Positions 51,397 to 60,910 of a stretch of 64,000 nucleotides of DNA are shown here, piece by piece (positions within the stretch are counted from its first letter, which is position 1; each line of letters opens with the position of its first letter). The notes beneath the pieces were generated by a model that made no database searches, was not told where the DNA came from, and worked only from the letters and a program-made list of their open reading frames with translations. This DNA comes from Eshraghiella sp964414835 (GTDB lineage: Bacteria; Bacillota; Clostridia; Lachnospirales; Lachnospiraceae), in assembly GCA_964414835.1 (NCBI GenBank), contig CAYPWY010000002.1:1-64000 (forward strand), written 5' to 3'. The translations under genes and the position numbers were made by a program.

Positions 51397-52677
51397 ATGA
51401 AATATGTTATTGCTTTTTTGGTACTGAGTATAATTATAATAGTACATGAATTCGGGCATTTTATTGTGGCTAAGGCAAGCGGTGTTGTTGTCACAGAGTT
51501 TTCCCTTGGAATGGGACCGCGTATTTTAAAATTCAAGCGCAAAGGAACCATGTACAGCATCAAACTGTTTCTGTTCGGCGGTTCCTGTCAAATGCTTGGT
51601 GAGGATGAGGATAATAATGCGGAAGGCTCTTTTAACAGCAAATCCGTATGGAAAAGGATGGCTATTGTCTTTGCGGGTCCTTTTTTCAATTTTATTCTGG
51701 CATTTGTGCTATCTATTATTCTAATAGGAAAAGTAGGATATGATCCATGCGTAATTTACAGCGTTGATGAAGGGTCTGCTGCAGAGGAAGCAGGACTTAT
51801 GGCTGGCGACCGTATATTGAAAATCAATAAAACCAAGATTAATTTTTACGGTGATTACAGTCTGTGGATAACCGAGAATGACGGTGATGTTATGAACATT
51901 ACCTATGAGCGTGACGGACAGAAATATACCACAACTCTGATTCCTAAATACATTGATGAAGATGTATACCAGATGGGCGTGTTGATGAATCAGGATGTTC
52001 CGACCATATCTTCAGTAAGCAGTTCAACGCCTGCCGAGGCTGCAGGGGTTCAAAGCGGTGATAAGATAATAAGTATTAACGGCAGCACTGTGACGACAAC
52101 CGATGATGTAAGTCCTCTTGTCAATGCCAACGGCGATAATGAGCTTACCTTGGTGGTTGAACGTGATGGCAAAGAGATAACCCTCAATGTGACTCCTGCC
52201 AAGGTTCATCAGAGCTATTATGATAGCGGTATGTATATGTCGGCATTAAGAGAAAAATGCGGTCCGGCAGAGACAGTGGGATATGCATTTAAGAATGTGG
52301 GATATTGGATTAAGGCTGTGTTTAAGAGCTTCAAGCTTCTTTTTACGGGAAGGGTATCTGCCAATGATGTTTCAGGTCCGGTTGGAATAGTGTCGGCAAT
52401 CGGGGACGTAGTATCGGAAAGTAAAAGCGATGGCGCCCTTTATGTGCTTTTAAACCTTATGAATTGGAGTGTTATGATTAGCGCTAATCTTGGTGTTATG
52501 AATCTGCTGCCGATTCCGGCTCTTGACGGTGGGCGGCTGGTATTTCTTATTATTGAGGCAGTAAGACGTAAGCCTGTTCCAAGAGAAAAAGAAGGAATGG
52601 TACATTTTATAGGAATTGTGCTTCTTATGGTGCTTATGGTTATAGTTATGGCAAATGATATACGAAAATTATTCTGA
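51397..52677 (+). CDS. rseP: RseP/RasP-type site-2 protease
   Basis: An M50 intramembrane zinc metalloprotease. HEFGH is at residues 17-21 in the first span, two PDZ-like segments follow (about 115-190 and 200-270), and the second metal site LDGGR is near residue 373 in a PALDG context. It degrades cleaved anti-sigma factors and signal peptides in Bacilli. 426 residues. Its position between dxr and ispG is common in Clostridia. Confidence 0.94.
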   Translation: MKYVIAFLVLSIIIIVHEFGHFIVAKASGVVVTEFSLGMGPRILKFKRKGTMYSIKLFLFGGSCQMLGEDEDNNAEGSFNSKSVWKRMAIVFAGPFFNFILAFVLSIILIGKVGYDPCVIYSVDEGSAAEEAGLMAGDRILKINKTKINFYGDYSLWITENDGDVMNITYERDGQKYTTTLIPKYIDEDVYQMGVLMNQDVPTISSVSSSTPAEAAGVQSGDKIISINGSTVTTTDDVSPLVNANGDNELTLVVERDGKEITLNVTPAKVHQSYYDSGMYMSALREKCGPAETVGYAFKNVGYWIKAVFKSFKLLFTGRVSANDVSGPVGIVSAIGDVVSESKSDGALYVLLNLMNWSVMISANLGVMNLLPIPALDGGRLVFLIIEAVRRKPVPREKEGMVHFIGIVLLMVLMVIVMANDIRKLF

Positions 52678-52691
52678 CGGGGGCATGGCTT

Positions 52692-53747
52692 ATGTACAGG
52701 GATAACACCCAAAAAATACAAATCGGAAACAAAGTAATAGGCGGAGGTAATCCGGTTCTGATACAGTCCATGACCAACACAAGAACCGAAGATGTGGAGG
52801 CGACTGTACGGCAGATATTAAGGCTTGAGGATGCAGGCTGTGAGATAGTGCGTTCCACCGTTCCTACGGAAGAAGCTGCAAAAGCTGTCAAAGAAATTAA
52901 GCGTCAAATCCATATACCGTTGGTAGCAGACATCCATTTTGATTATCGTATGGCTATCATGGCCATTGAAAACGGTGCGGATAAAATAAGAATAAATCCG
53001 GGAAATATAGGAAGCTCCGACCGTATTAAGGCTGTTGTGGATTGTGCAAGAGCGCACAATGTACCTATACGTGTAGGTGTAAACAGCGGTTCTCTTGAAA
53101 AGGAACTTGTGGAGAAATATAATGGAGTTACGGCAGAGGGGCTTGTTGAAAGTGCCCTTGATAAAGTGCACATTATAGAAGATTTCGGTTATGACAGACT
53201 TGTTGTAAGCATCAAATCCTCAGATGTTATGATGTGCGTCAAAGCCCATGAGATTATTGCCGGCAAATGTCCGTATCCTCTCCATGTAGGTATAACAGAA
53301 GCCGGAACGGTGTACTCCGGCAATATAAAGTCAGCAGTGGGATTAGGACTTATTCTGGGGCAGGGAATAGGAGACACCATCAGAGTTTCACTTACAGGCG
53401 ACCCGGTGGAGGAAATCCGTTCTGCAAGAATGATTCTTCAAACGCTGGGACTTAGAAAGGGCGGAATAGAGGTTGTATCCTGCCCTACATGCGGAAGAAC
53501 CAGAATCGACCTTATATCGCTTGCAGGTCAGGTTGAAAATATGGTAAAAGATTATGACCTTAATATCAAAGTGGCGGTTATGGGCTGTGTTGTCAACGGT
53601 CCCGGCGAAGCCAGAGAAGCAGATATAGGGATTGCCGGAGGCGATGGAGAGGGACTTTTAATCAAAAAGGGACAGGTAATCAGGAAAATCCCTGAGAATA
53701 TGCTGCTTGTAACACTGAAAGAGGAATTAGATAATTGGAAGGATTGA
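52692..53747 (+). CDS. ispG: 4-hydroxy-3-methylbut-2-enyl diphosphate synthase
   Basis: An iron-sulfur enzyme of the MEP pathway that converts MEcPP to HMBPP. The N-terminal TIM barrel begins with MTNTRTEDVEAT and LVADIHFDYR; the cluster region has CPTCGRT and GCVVNGPGEAREADIG near the C-terminus. 351 residues, a normal length. It lies between rseP and polC. Confidence 0.96.
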   Translation: MYRDNTQKIQIGNKVIGGGNPVLIQSMTNTRTEDVEATVRQILRLEDAGCEIVRSTVPTEEAAKAVKEIKRQIHIPLVADIHFDYRMAIMAIENGADKIRINPGNIGSSDRIKAVVDCARAHNVPIRVGVNSGSLEKELVEKYNGVTAEGLVESALDKVHIIEDFGYDRLVVSIKSSDVMMCVKAHEIIAGKCPYPLHVGITEAGTVYSGNIKSAVGLGLILGQGIGDTIRVSLTGDPVEEIRSARMILQTLGLRKGGIEVVSCPTCGRTRIDLISLAGQVENMVKDYDLNIKVAVMGCVVNGPGEAREADIGIAGGDGEGLLIKKGQVIRKIPENMLLVTLKEELDNWKD

Positions 53748-53780
53748 TATTTTTAGCAATTTTTCCGCAGAAAGGACTAA

Positions 53781-56700
53781 GTGAACCTGATGGAAGAAAA
53801 GGAATTTTTTGAGGCTTTTCCTACATTAGAACTTAATAATAGCATTACACAGATTTTTTCAGAAGCAGTAGTTACCCATATTGCCATGAATTCTGCAAGA
53901 ACCTGTGTAAAAATATATGTGAGATTCCAAAGGCTTATTGGGCGTGATGTGATAGCTAAGGTTGAAAGCGAAATAAGGCGCCAGATAAGGCCTTTTTTCG
54001 GCATGGAGGTAAAACTTCTGGAAAAATTCCAGCTGTCCAGCCTTCACACTCCCGCTACAATAATGGATGAATACAGGGACAGCATATTATATGAGCTTGG
54101 CAGACAGAGCATGATTAAACAGCAGATTTTTAAGGATGCCCATATTTCAATGGATGAGAATCATAATATAATTATGTCCGTACAGGATACCTTTGTGGCA
54201 AGACAATTCGCAGGTGAAATATGTGATGCTGTTACCGATATGATGCTGCACAGGTTCGGTTTTGAAGTGAATGTTGAAGCGGTGTATGTGGAAGCAAAGG
54301 AAAGCCGTCACAGCAAAGAGGCTGAGTATAAGCTTGAGCAGATGGTTCAGGAGATTTCATTGAGAGCCCGGAAAAGAACTAATAATAATTCCGGGACTGA
54401 TGCCGGGAAAACTGCCAACGATGGTATTGACGCCAAGGCGGAAACCACAGCCACAACCTTAACTCCAATCCAAACCGGAAATGATGACAGAAATCATGTC
54501 AAAAAAGCGTCAGATAATAATGCTGATGCAAATGGAAGCAAAGGATTTAAGGGCAAAAACAATTTTTATAATAACGGCGGAGATTTCCGGCGCTCTGTTA
54601 AGCGGTCCGATAATCCCGATGTTATATATGGACGTGACTTTGAGGACAATCCTATAAACCTTGATACGGTTGTAGGAGAAATGGGTGAGATTGCTTTCCG
54701 CGGACAGATTATGACTGCAGATAAACGTGAGCTAAGAAGCGGTAAAGTTATATTTATGTTTGATGTCACCGATTTCACCGATTCTATCAGTGTCAAAATT
54801 TTTATGCAGCCGGAACAGCTTGAGGAGGTTCAAGGACAATTAAAACCGGGAATGTTTATCAGGGTTAAGGGAGTTACCACTATAGACAGATTCTCAGGGG
54901 AGCTTACAATCGGCTCTGTTACGGGAATCATGAAATCCTCGGATTTTCGTATTAAAAGAACCGACATGGCACTTGAGAAAAGGGTTGAGCTTCACTGCCA
55001 TACCAAAATGAGTGAGCTTGACGGCGTATCCGATGCAAGCGCCATAATAAAACAGGCAAGCAAATGGGGACATCCTGCAATAGCAATTACTGACCATGGT
55101 GTTGTGCAGGCTTTTACCGAAGCGTTCCATACCAAGCTGGACGACAAGGATTTTAAGATAATATACGGCGTTGAGGCGTATATAGTGGATGATTTAAAAA
55201 GAATAATCGAAAATCCCAATGGACAAAGCTTTGATGATACATATGTTGTTTTCGATTTGGAGACAACAGGGCTTTCACCTGTCAACGATAATATCATTGA
55301 GATAGGTGCGGTAAAAATAGTTAATGGCAAGGCAGTAGACAGGTTTTCGGCTTTTGTAAATCCAAGAATTCCAATACCGTTTCATATTGAAAGTCTTACG
55401 GGAATAAATGATTCAATGGTGGAGGATGCCCGGTATATTGAGAGCGTACTGCCTGAATTTCTTGAATTTTGTCAAGGAGCTGTAATGGTGGCACATAATG
55501 CAGGCTTTGATGTGGGATTTATAAAGGAAAAAGCACATAGTGTGCTTAATAAAGAGTTTCAATGCACAGTGGTTGATACGGTGGCTTTGTCAAGAGCGCT
55601 TCTTCCTGCATTGGGGAAATTTACCCTTGACCATGTGGCAAAAGCTCTGGGGGTGCCGCCTTTCAAGCATCACAGGGCAGTTGATGATGCTGAGGCATGT
55701 GCGGATATTTTTGCAGCGCTGACAAAAAAATTACAGGCAAGAGATATACATAATCTTGATGACATTAATAATGTTGAAGAATTTAATATTAATGCCATCA
55801 AGAAAGCGAAAACGTACCACGCAATTATTCTTGCTTCCACAGAGGAAGGCAGGATTAATCTGTACAGACTTGTGTCCATGTCTCATCTTACATACTACAA
55901 TAAAAGACCGAGAATCCCTAAAAGCGAGATACTTAAGCACAGGGAAGGGCTTATTTTAGGCTCGGCCTGTGAGGCAGGGGAACTGTATCAGGCACTTTTG
56001 CATCGTGCATCAAAGGAAGAAATAGTACGACTTGTGAATTTCTATGATTACCTTGAAATACAGCCTCTTGGCAACAATAAGTTTATGATTGCTGATACAA
56101 AGCTTCCGCAGATTAAATCCGACGAAGATTTGATTAAGCTTAACAGGGAAATAGTGGCTTTGGGAGAAGAACTTGACAAGCCTGTTGTGGCTACATGTGA
56201 TGTGCATTTCTTAAATCCTGAAGACGAAATATACAGAAGAATTATTATGAAAGGACAGGGCTTCTCGGATGCCGATGAGCAGGCACCGCTTTTTCTGCGT
56301 ACCACAGAAGAGATGCTTGCGGAATTTCAGTATTTAGGAGAGGAAAAAGCCTATGAGGTTGTTGTGACTAACACCCGCATGATAAGCGATATGTGTCAGC
56401 GCATTGAGCCTGTAAGACCTGATAAGTGTCCGCCTGTTATTCCTAACTCTGATGAAACCCTTCGCGAAATCTGCTATAACAGCGCCCATAAAATGTATGG
56501 TCCCAAGCTTCCGCAGATTGTATCGGACAGACTTGAAAGGGAACTTACATCAATTATATCCAACGGATATTCCGTTATGTACATAATTGCCCAGAAGCTT
56601 GTGTGGAAATCCAACGAGGACGGTTATCTGGTTGGCTCAAGAGGTTCTGTCGGCTCTTCTTTTGCGGCAACAATGTCGGGAATTACGGAGGTAAATCCGT

Positions 56701-58346
56701 TAAGCCCGCATTATCTTTGCCCTGAATGTTATTATTATGATTTTGACAGTCCTGAAGTAAAGGCGTTTGCAGGCGGGGCAGGCTGTGATATGCCTGACAA
56801 AATATGCCCTAAATGCGGACACAAGCTGAAAAAGGACGGCTTTGACATACCATTTGAGACATTTCTTGGTTTTAACGGAGATAAAGAGCCTGATATAGAC
56901 CTTAATTTTTCAGGTGAATATCAGGCAAAAGCTCACGCATATGTGGAGGTTATTTTCGGTGAGGGGCAGACATATAAGGCCGGAACAGTAGGAACTCTTG
57001 CCGACAAAACAATGTATGGCTATGTGAAGAAATATTATGAGGAAAAAGAAGAAAGAAAACGTGACTGTGAGATTAACAGAATAGTGGCTGGCGGTGTAGG
57101 CGTAAAGCGTTCCACAGGACAGCATCCGGGAGGAATTATCGTGCTTCCTTACGGCGAGGAGATTCATTCTTTTACGCCTGTACAGCATCCTGCCAATGAT
57201 ATGACAAGCAACATAATAACAACTCATTTCGATTACCATAGCATTGACCACAATCTGTTAAAACTTGATATTTTGGGGCATGATGACCCTACTATGATAA
57301 GGATGCTTGAGGATTTGACACATATGGACCCAAGAACGATTCCTCTTGACAGTCCCGAGGTAATGAGCCTTTTTCAGAATACTGAGGCTCTTAAGATATC
57401 GCCTGATGATATAGGAGGAACAAAGCTGGGATGCCTTGGAATACCTGAGTTTGGCACTGATTTTGCCATGCAGATGCTTATTGATACCAAACCACAGCAT
57501 TTCTCTGACTTAGTGCGTATTGCAGGACTTTCACATGGTACTGATGTGTGGCTTGGCAATGCCCAGACACTTATTGAAAGCGGGCAGGCTACGATTTCCA
57601 CTGCCATATGTACCCGTGATGATATAATGGTGTATCTTATTAACAAAGGTCTTGAGGCAGGAACAGCCTTTAAAATAATGGAGAATGTCAGAAAGGGTAA
57701 TGTGGCAAAGGGAAAATGCGATAAATGGGAAGAGTGGAAGGCTGATATGACTGCCCATGATGTGCCTGACTGGTATATCTGGTCCTGTGAAAAAATAAAA
57801 TACATGTTTCCTAAAGCCCATGCGGCGGCATATGTTATGATGGCATGGCGTATAGCATACTGCAAGGTGTTTTTTCCGTTGGAATACTATGCTTCATATT
57901 ACAGCATCAGGGCTGATAATTTTTCATATGAGCTTATGTGTTTTGGCAGGGAAAAGCTGGACTATTACATAAATGATTACAGAAAACGTGACGAAAACAA
58001 ACAGCTGTCCCCAAAGGAGGAGGGGCAGCTTAAGGATATGCGTATCGTTCAGGAGATGTACGCCAGAGGTTTTGAATTTATTCCGATTGATTTGTACAAA
58101 TCCCATTCACGTAATTTCCAGATAATAGACGGAAAGCTTCTGCCGCCTTTTAAATCCATAGACGGGCTGGGAGAAAATGCGTCAGACGGTATTTACGAGG
58201 CTGCCAAAAACGGACAGTTCCTTTCCATAGAGGATTTTATAAACCGAACCAAAGTGCCTAAAACAAGCGCATCGCTGATGGCGGATTTGGGAATACTGAA
58301 GGGGCTGCCGGAAAGCAACCAGCTTTCATTGTTTGACTGGATGTAA
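53781..58346 (+). CDS. polC: DNA polymerase III alpha subunit, PolC type
   Basis: The Gram-positive replicative polymerase, 1521 residues. Order: N-terminal domain (about 1-190), a low-complexity Asn/Lys/Asp-rich linker (about 195-270), OB fold (about 285-395), PHP (from about 400, HCHTKMSELDGV) split by a DnaQ-like 3'-5' exonuclease (from about 487, FDLETTG), zinc-binding CPEC and CPKC (about 978-1020) and the polymerase core with PDIDLNFSGEYQ (about 1035). It is 60-90 residues longer than the usual PolC, mostly the linker. Start GTG 53781 (AAAGGA 4 nt upstream); ATG 53790 is an alternative. Confidence 0.96.
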   Translation: MNLMEEKEFFEAFPTLELNNSITQIFSEAVVTHIAMNSARTCVKIYVRFQRLIGRDVIAKVESEIRRQIRPFFGMEVKLLEKFQLSSLHTPATIMDEYRDSILYELGRQSMIKQQIFKDAHISMDENHNIIMSVQDTFVARQFAGEICDAVTDMMLHRFGFEVNVEAVYVEAKESRHSKEAEYKLEQMVQEISLRARKRTNNNSGTDAGKTANDGIDAKAETTATTLTPIQTGNDDRNHVKKASDNNADANGSKGFKGKNNFYNNGGDFRRSVKRSDNPDVIYGRDFEDNPINLDTVVGEMGEIAFRGQIMTADKRELRSGKVIFMFDVTDFTDSISVKIFMQPEQLEEVQGQLKPGMFIRVKGVTTIDRFSGELTIGSVTGIMKSSDFRIKRTDMALEKRVELHCHTKMSELDGVSDASAIIKQASKWGHPAIAITDHGVVQAFTEAFHTKLDDKDFKIIYGVEAYIVDDLKRIIENPNGQSFDDTYVVFDLETTGLSPVNDNIIEIGAVKIVNGKAVDRFSAFVNPRIPIPFHIESLTGINDSMVEDARYIESVLPEFLEFCQGAVMVAHNAGFDVGFIKEKAHSVLNKEFQCTVVDTVALSRALLPALGKFTLDHVAKALGVPPFKHHRAVDDAEACADIFAALTKKLQARDIHNLDDINNVEEFNINAIKKAKTYHAIILASTEEGRINLYRLVSMSHLTYYNKRPRIPKSEILKHREGLILGSACEAGELYQALLHRASKEEIVRLVNFYDYLEIQPLGNNKFMIADTKLPQIKSDEDLIKLNREIVALGEELDKPVVATCDVHFLNPEDEIYRRIIMKGQGFSDADEQAPLFLRTTEEMLAEFQYLGEEKAYEVVVTNTRMISDMCQRIEPVRPDKCPPVIPNSDETLREICYNSAHKMYGPKLPQIVSDRLERELTSIISNGYSVMYIIAQKLVWKSNEDGYLVGSRGSVGSSFAATMSGITEVNPLSPHYLCPECYYYDFDSPEVKAFAGGAGCDMPDKICPKCGHKLKKDGFDIPFETFLGFNGDKEPDIDLNFSGEYQAKAHAYVEVIFGEGQTYKAGTVGTLADKTMYGYVKKYYEEKEERKRDCEINRIVAGGVGVKRSTGQHPGGIIVLPYGEEIHSFTPVQHPANDMTSNIITTHFDYHSIDHNLLKLDILGHDDPTMIRMLEDLTHMDPRTIPLDSPEVMSLFQNTEALKISPDDIGGTKLGCLGIPEFGTDFAMQMLIDTKPQHFSDLVRIAGLSHGTDVWLGNAQTLIESGQATISTAICTRDDIMVYLINKGLEAGTAFKIMENVRKGNVAKGKCDKWEEWKADMTAHDVPDWYIWSCEKIKYMFPKAHAAAYVMMAWRIAYCKVFFPLEYYASYYSIRADNFSYELMCFGREKLDYYINDYRKRDENKQLSPKEEGQLKDMRIVQEMYARGFEFIPIDLYKSHSRNFQIIDGKLLPPFKSIDGLGENASDGIYEAAKNGQFLSIEDFINRTKVPKTSASLMADLGILKGLPESNQLSLFDWM

Positions 58347-58359
58347 TCAGGAGGATTTT

Positions 58360-59118
58360 ATGTATACAAGAGAATATATTGCCGAAAGATTAAAAAGTAT
58401 GGCAGAAAAGGAGTATGCGAAGTTTTCGGAAGGGCTGGTACCCGAAGAAAAACGCATGTTAGGGGTAAGAATACCTAAACTACGTATTTTTGCCAAGGAG
58501 ATTGCCAAAAGTGATTATAAGGATTATCTTGCCAATTCGGGAGTTCTCAATACTGATTACTTATCTGATGAAGGACAGGCTGACGGGAAATGTTGCGGTC
58601 AAAAGGAGCTTTATTTTGAGGAATATGCTCTTATGGGATTTGTCATTGGAAGCATAAAAGCGGACTTTGATTATATTGTAAGCCTTGTGGCAGATTTTGT
58701 TCCTCTTATCAATAACTGGTCGGTGAATGACACATTTTGCGCTACTCTTAAAATTACAAATAAAAATCCTGAGCAGATGTGGGAGTTTTTGATGCCGTAT
58801 TTTAAATCTGACAAAGAATTTGAAATAAGGTTTGCAACAGTAATGCTGATGGATTATTATTTAAATGAAGAATATATCGAAAAAGTACTTTCGATTTATG
58901 ACAATATCCGTCATAATGGTTATTATGTGAAAATGGCAGTGGCTTGGGGTATTGCCACTGCATACGCCAAATTTCCTGAGATAACACATAATTATATGTG
59001 CAGCAGTAATCTTGATGACTGGACTTACAATAAAGCAATCCAGAAGATGATTGAGTCCTATCGAATTACAGATGATGCCAAGAAAATACTGCGCACAATG
59101 AAAAGGAGAACCAGATGA
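58360..59118 (+). CDS. AlkD-like DNA alkylation repair protein
   Basis: A 252-residue HEAT-repeat protein of the AlkD DNA alkylation repair family: GVRIPKLRIFAKEI near the N-terminus, IGSIKADFDYIVSLVADFVPLINNWSVNDTFC, and WGIATAYAKFPE. Such proteins excise alkylated bases. Start ATG 58360 (AGGAGG upstream) is chosen over an in-frame ATG at 58333 within polC. The end overlaps the lipoprotein gene by four nt. Confidence 0.88.
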   Translation: MYTREYIAERLKSMAEKEYAKFSEGLVPEEKRMLGVRIPKLRIFAKEIAKSDYKDYLANSGVLNTDYLSDEGQADGKCCGQKELYFEEYALMGFVIGSIKADFDYIVSLVADFVPLINNWSVNDTFCATLKITNKNPEQMWEFLMPYFKSDKEFEIRFATVMLMDYYLNEEYIEKVLSIYDNIRHNGYYVKMAVAWGIATAYAKFPEITHNYMCSSNLDDWTYNKAIQKMIESYRITDDAKKILRTMKRRTR

Positions 59119-59588
59119 AGAAGAATGTTTTTAAATGGATTTTTGCAGCTGTTTTGTCCGTATTATTTTGTTCTGTTTTTATAATAGGATGCAGTAATAT
59201 AAGCAAAATCAAAAACAGTATAACAGGCGATGAGTTTACCGACATAGCACAGGAATACGGTCTTGATGTTGAATGCAAGACAACCGGTTCACTGACAACA
59301 TATATAGCCCAGGGCAACAATATATATGTTGAGTTTTATATGTTTGAAACAGAAACTTATATTGATACAAGCTATGAATATATAGTCAGTTCCATTGAGT
59401 CGGCGTTTTCAACTGATGCATCGGCTAAGACTAACAGCAATGATGGAACATATCCCCGTTTTCAGATGAGCAACAGCGTCCAGAATGCAGTTGTTGCCAA
59501 AATAGGAACTACAATGGTGTATACTTATGCCACATCATCAGAAGGAATGGATGCCGTTGATGAATTTCTGGAGAAAATAGGATATTAA
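59115..59588 (+). CDS. Hypothetical lipoprotein
   Basis: A 157-residue lipoprotein with a basic start, a hydrophobic segment and lipobox IIGC (Cys about 26), then a domain containing FTDIAQEYGLDVEC and a C-terminal GMDAVDEFLEKIGY. No named family recognised. It overlaps AlkD by an ATGA and is probably co-transcribed with polC and AlkD. Function unknown; its position is the only clue. Confidence 0.78.
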   Translation: MKKNVFKWIFAAVLSVLFCSVFIIGCSNISKIKNSITGDEFTDIAQEYGLDVECKTTGSLTTYIAQGNNIYVEFYMFETETYIDTSYEYIVSSIESAFSTDASAKTNSNDGTYPRFQMSNSVQNAVVAKIGTTMVYTYATSSEGMDAVDEFLEKIGY

Positions 59589-59614
59589 TATAGCGTTTAA
59601 GAAAGAGGTTTGGT

Positions 59615-60178
59615 ATGGGATTGAGCGCAAGGTACATAAAAGCATTGGAATATGCCCAAAACGCACATGCAAATGCTGTCAGAAAGGGGACTGATATTCC
59701 TTATATAGCACATGTAATGGAGACTGCGGAGCTTGTCGGTAAAATGACTGATGATGAGGATGTAATTATAGCAGCTCTTTTACATGATGTTATTGAGGAT
59801 ACAAACCGTACCGCCGAAGATATTGCAGATAATTTCGGCAAAAGAGTGGCGGAGCTTGTTCTTTCGGAAAGTGAGGACAAAAGGCGGGGACAGTCTGCCG
59901 AAGCTACATGGCTGGTGCGGAAAAGCGAGACACTGGAGCATCTTAAGAATGCCGACAGTAACGTGAAGCTTATTGCCCTTGCGGACAAGCTTTCCAATAT
60001 GCGTCTAAGTGCAATACGGTATAGGGCTGAGGGGGATAATATGTGGCGTCATTTCAATGAAAAGGACAAAAACAAGCAGGGCTGGTATTACAAGGGCATA
60101 GCAGAGGCAACAGGAGAATTTTCAGGTACCGACATGTGGCAGGAGTATGTTAAATTGTGCCGGGAGGTATTTGGATAG
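59615..60178 (+). CDS. HD-domain hydrolase, SpoT/MESH1-like
   Basis: A 187-residue protein that is an isolated HD hydrolase domain of the RelA/SpoT type: YAQNAHANAVRKGTDIPYIAHVME, LLHDVIEDT (the HD pair and the ED that follow) and LADKLSNMR. It has no synthetase or TGS/ACT domain, so it is likely a small alarmone hydrolase acting on (p)ppGpp or related compounds. Metal residues are intact. GAAAGAGG precedes the ATG. It is followed by the tRNA-Glu region with no other gene. Confidence 0.85.
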   Translation: MGLSARYIKALEYAQNAHANAVRKGTDIPYIAHVMETAELVGKMTDDEDVIIAALLHDVIEDTNRTAEDIADNFGKRVAELVLSESEDKRRGQSAEATWLVRKSETLEHLKNADSNVKLIALADKLSNMRLSAIRYRAEGDNMWRHFNEKDKNKQGWYYKGIAEATGEFSGTDMWQEYVKLCREVFG

Positions 60179-60244
60179 GAATATACATAGGTTTTGCGGC
60201 ATCTAATATAAAATTTTATAAAATTAAATTTTTAAAAAAAGTAC

Positions 60245-60273
60245 TTGCATTTTGTTGAAAGTTGTTGTAATAT
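60245..60273 (+). promoter_or_regulatory. Candidate tRNA-Glu promoter
   Basis: TTGCAT (60245-60250) and TAATAT (60268-60273) have a 17-nt spacer, 20 nt before the tRNA. GTACTTG (60241-60247) and CAAGTAC (60277-60283) are perfect inverted repeats that flank the promoter. Confidence 0.45.
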
Positions 60274-60292
60274 ACTCAAGTACGATACAAAT

Positions 60293-60364
60293 GGCCAATT
60301 GGTCAAGAGGTTAAGACGCCGCCCTCTCACGGCGGAAACAGGGGTTCGATTCCCCTATTGGCTA
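60293..60364 (+). tRNA. tRNA-Glu (anticodon CTC)
   Basis: A full cloverleaf: acceptor arms GGCCAAT and ATTGGCT (first pair G-U), anticodon arm CCGCC-CTCTCAC-GGCGG giving anticodon CTC, and T arm GGGG-TTCGATT-CCCC. The discriminator is A at 60364. CCA is not encoded, since the next bases are CTG. Confidence 0.92.
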
Positions 60365-60399
60365 CTGACTGTAATTAAATACAGCCCAACCCTAGAAAG

Positions 60400-60439
60400 T
60401 GCTGGAAACCTTGATTTCAAAAGGTTTGTAGCATTTTTT
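60400..60439 (+). terminator. Terminator after tRNA-Glu
   Basis: AAACCTT (60406-60412) and AAGGTTT (60421-60427) form the main stem, extended by TGCT/AGCA (60400-60403, 60430-60433), and are followed by six Ts. Confidence 0.75.
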
Positions 60440-60511
60440 GTTTTTACGGTAAGATACCTAAATTGTGATTTGAAAATGGTATGGAAAAAATGACGTGTCA
60501 AGAAAAAATAC

Positions 60512-60540
60512 TTGACATCGATTTCATTTTGTTGTACTAT
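60512..60540 (+). promoter_or_regulatory. Promoter of the ylxM-ffh operon
   Basis: TTGACA (60512-60517) and TACTAT (60535-60540) with a 17-nt spacer, 17 nt before ATG 60558. TGTCAAG (60496-60502) and CTTGACA (60511-60517) form an inverted repeat overlapping the -35 box. Confidence 0.7.
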
Positions 60541-60557
60541 ACACAAGGTGTTTAAAT

Positions 60558-60902
60558 ATGGAAAAAATAGTTGAACAGGCAATGCTGTATGATTTTTACG
60601 GTGAATTGCTCAATGACCATCAGAAATCAATATTTGAGGAATATGTTCTGGATAACCTTTCGCTTAGTGAGATTGCTGAGAAACGCGGAATAAGCAGGCA
60701 GGGTGTGCATGACTTGATTAAAAGAGCTGACAAAGCCCTTAACGGTTATGAGAATAAGCTCCATCTGGTCAGGAAATTTCTGGCGGTTAAAGAGCGTGCC
60801 AATGAAATTAACAGAATTACCAAAGAAATCACAGTCGACGATAACGTTGAACAGGTAAAGCATATTGTTTCCATTACGGAAGCCATTATAGATGAATTAT
60901 AG
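60558..60902 (+). CDS. ylxM: YlxM-like SRP-operon DNA-binding protein
   Basis: A 114-residue protein of the UPF0122/YlxM family with a sigma-70 region 4-like helix-turn-helix (LSLSEIAEKRGISRQGVHDLIKRADKAL, about 35-62). It is normally found upstream of ffh, as here; related proteins modulate SRP GTPase activity in Streptococcus and Bacillus. It lies 8 nt before ffh. Start ATG 60558 follows a strong promoter; the ribosome site is only AAGGTG. Role by homology. Confidence 0.9.
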   Translation: MEKIVEQAMLYDFYGELLNDHQKSIFEEYVLDNLSLSEIAEKRGISRQGVHDLIKRADKALNGYENKLHLVRKFLAVKERANEINRITKEITVDDNVEQVKHIVSITEAIIDEL

Positions 60903-60910
60903 AGGGATTT

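Noticed and set aside
60365..60399. Phage or ICE attachment site next to tRNA-Glu
   Set aside because: No repeat of the tRNA 3' end and no integrase gene lie downstream; the following hairpin is adequately explained as the tRNA terminator.
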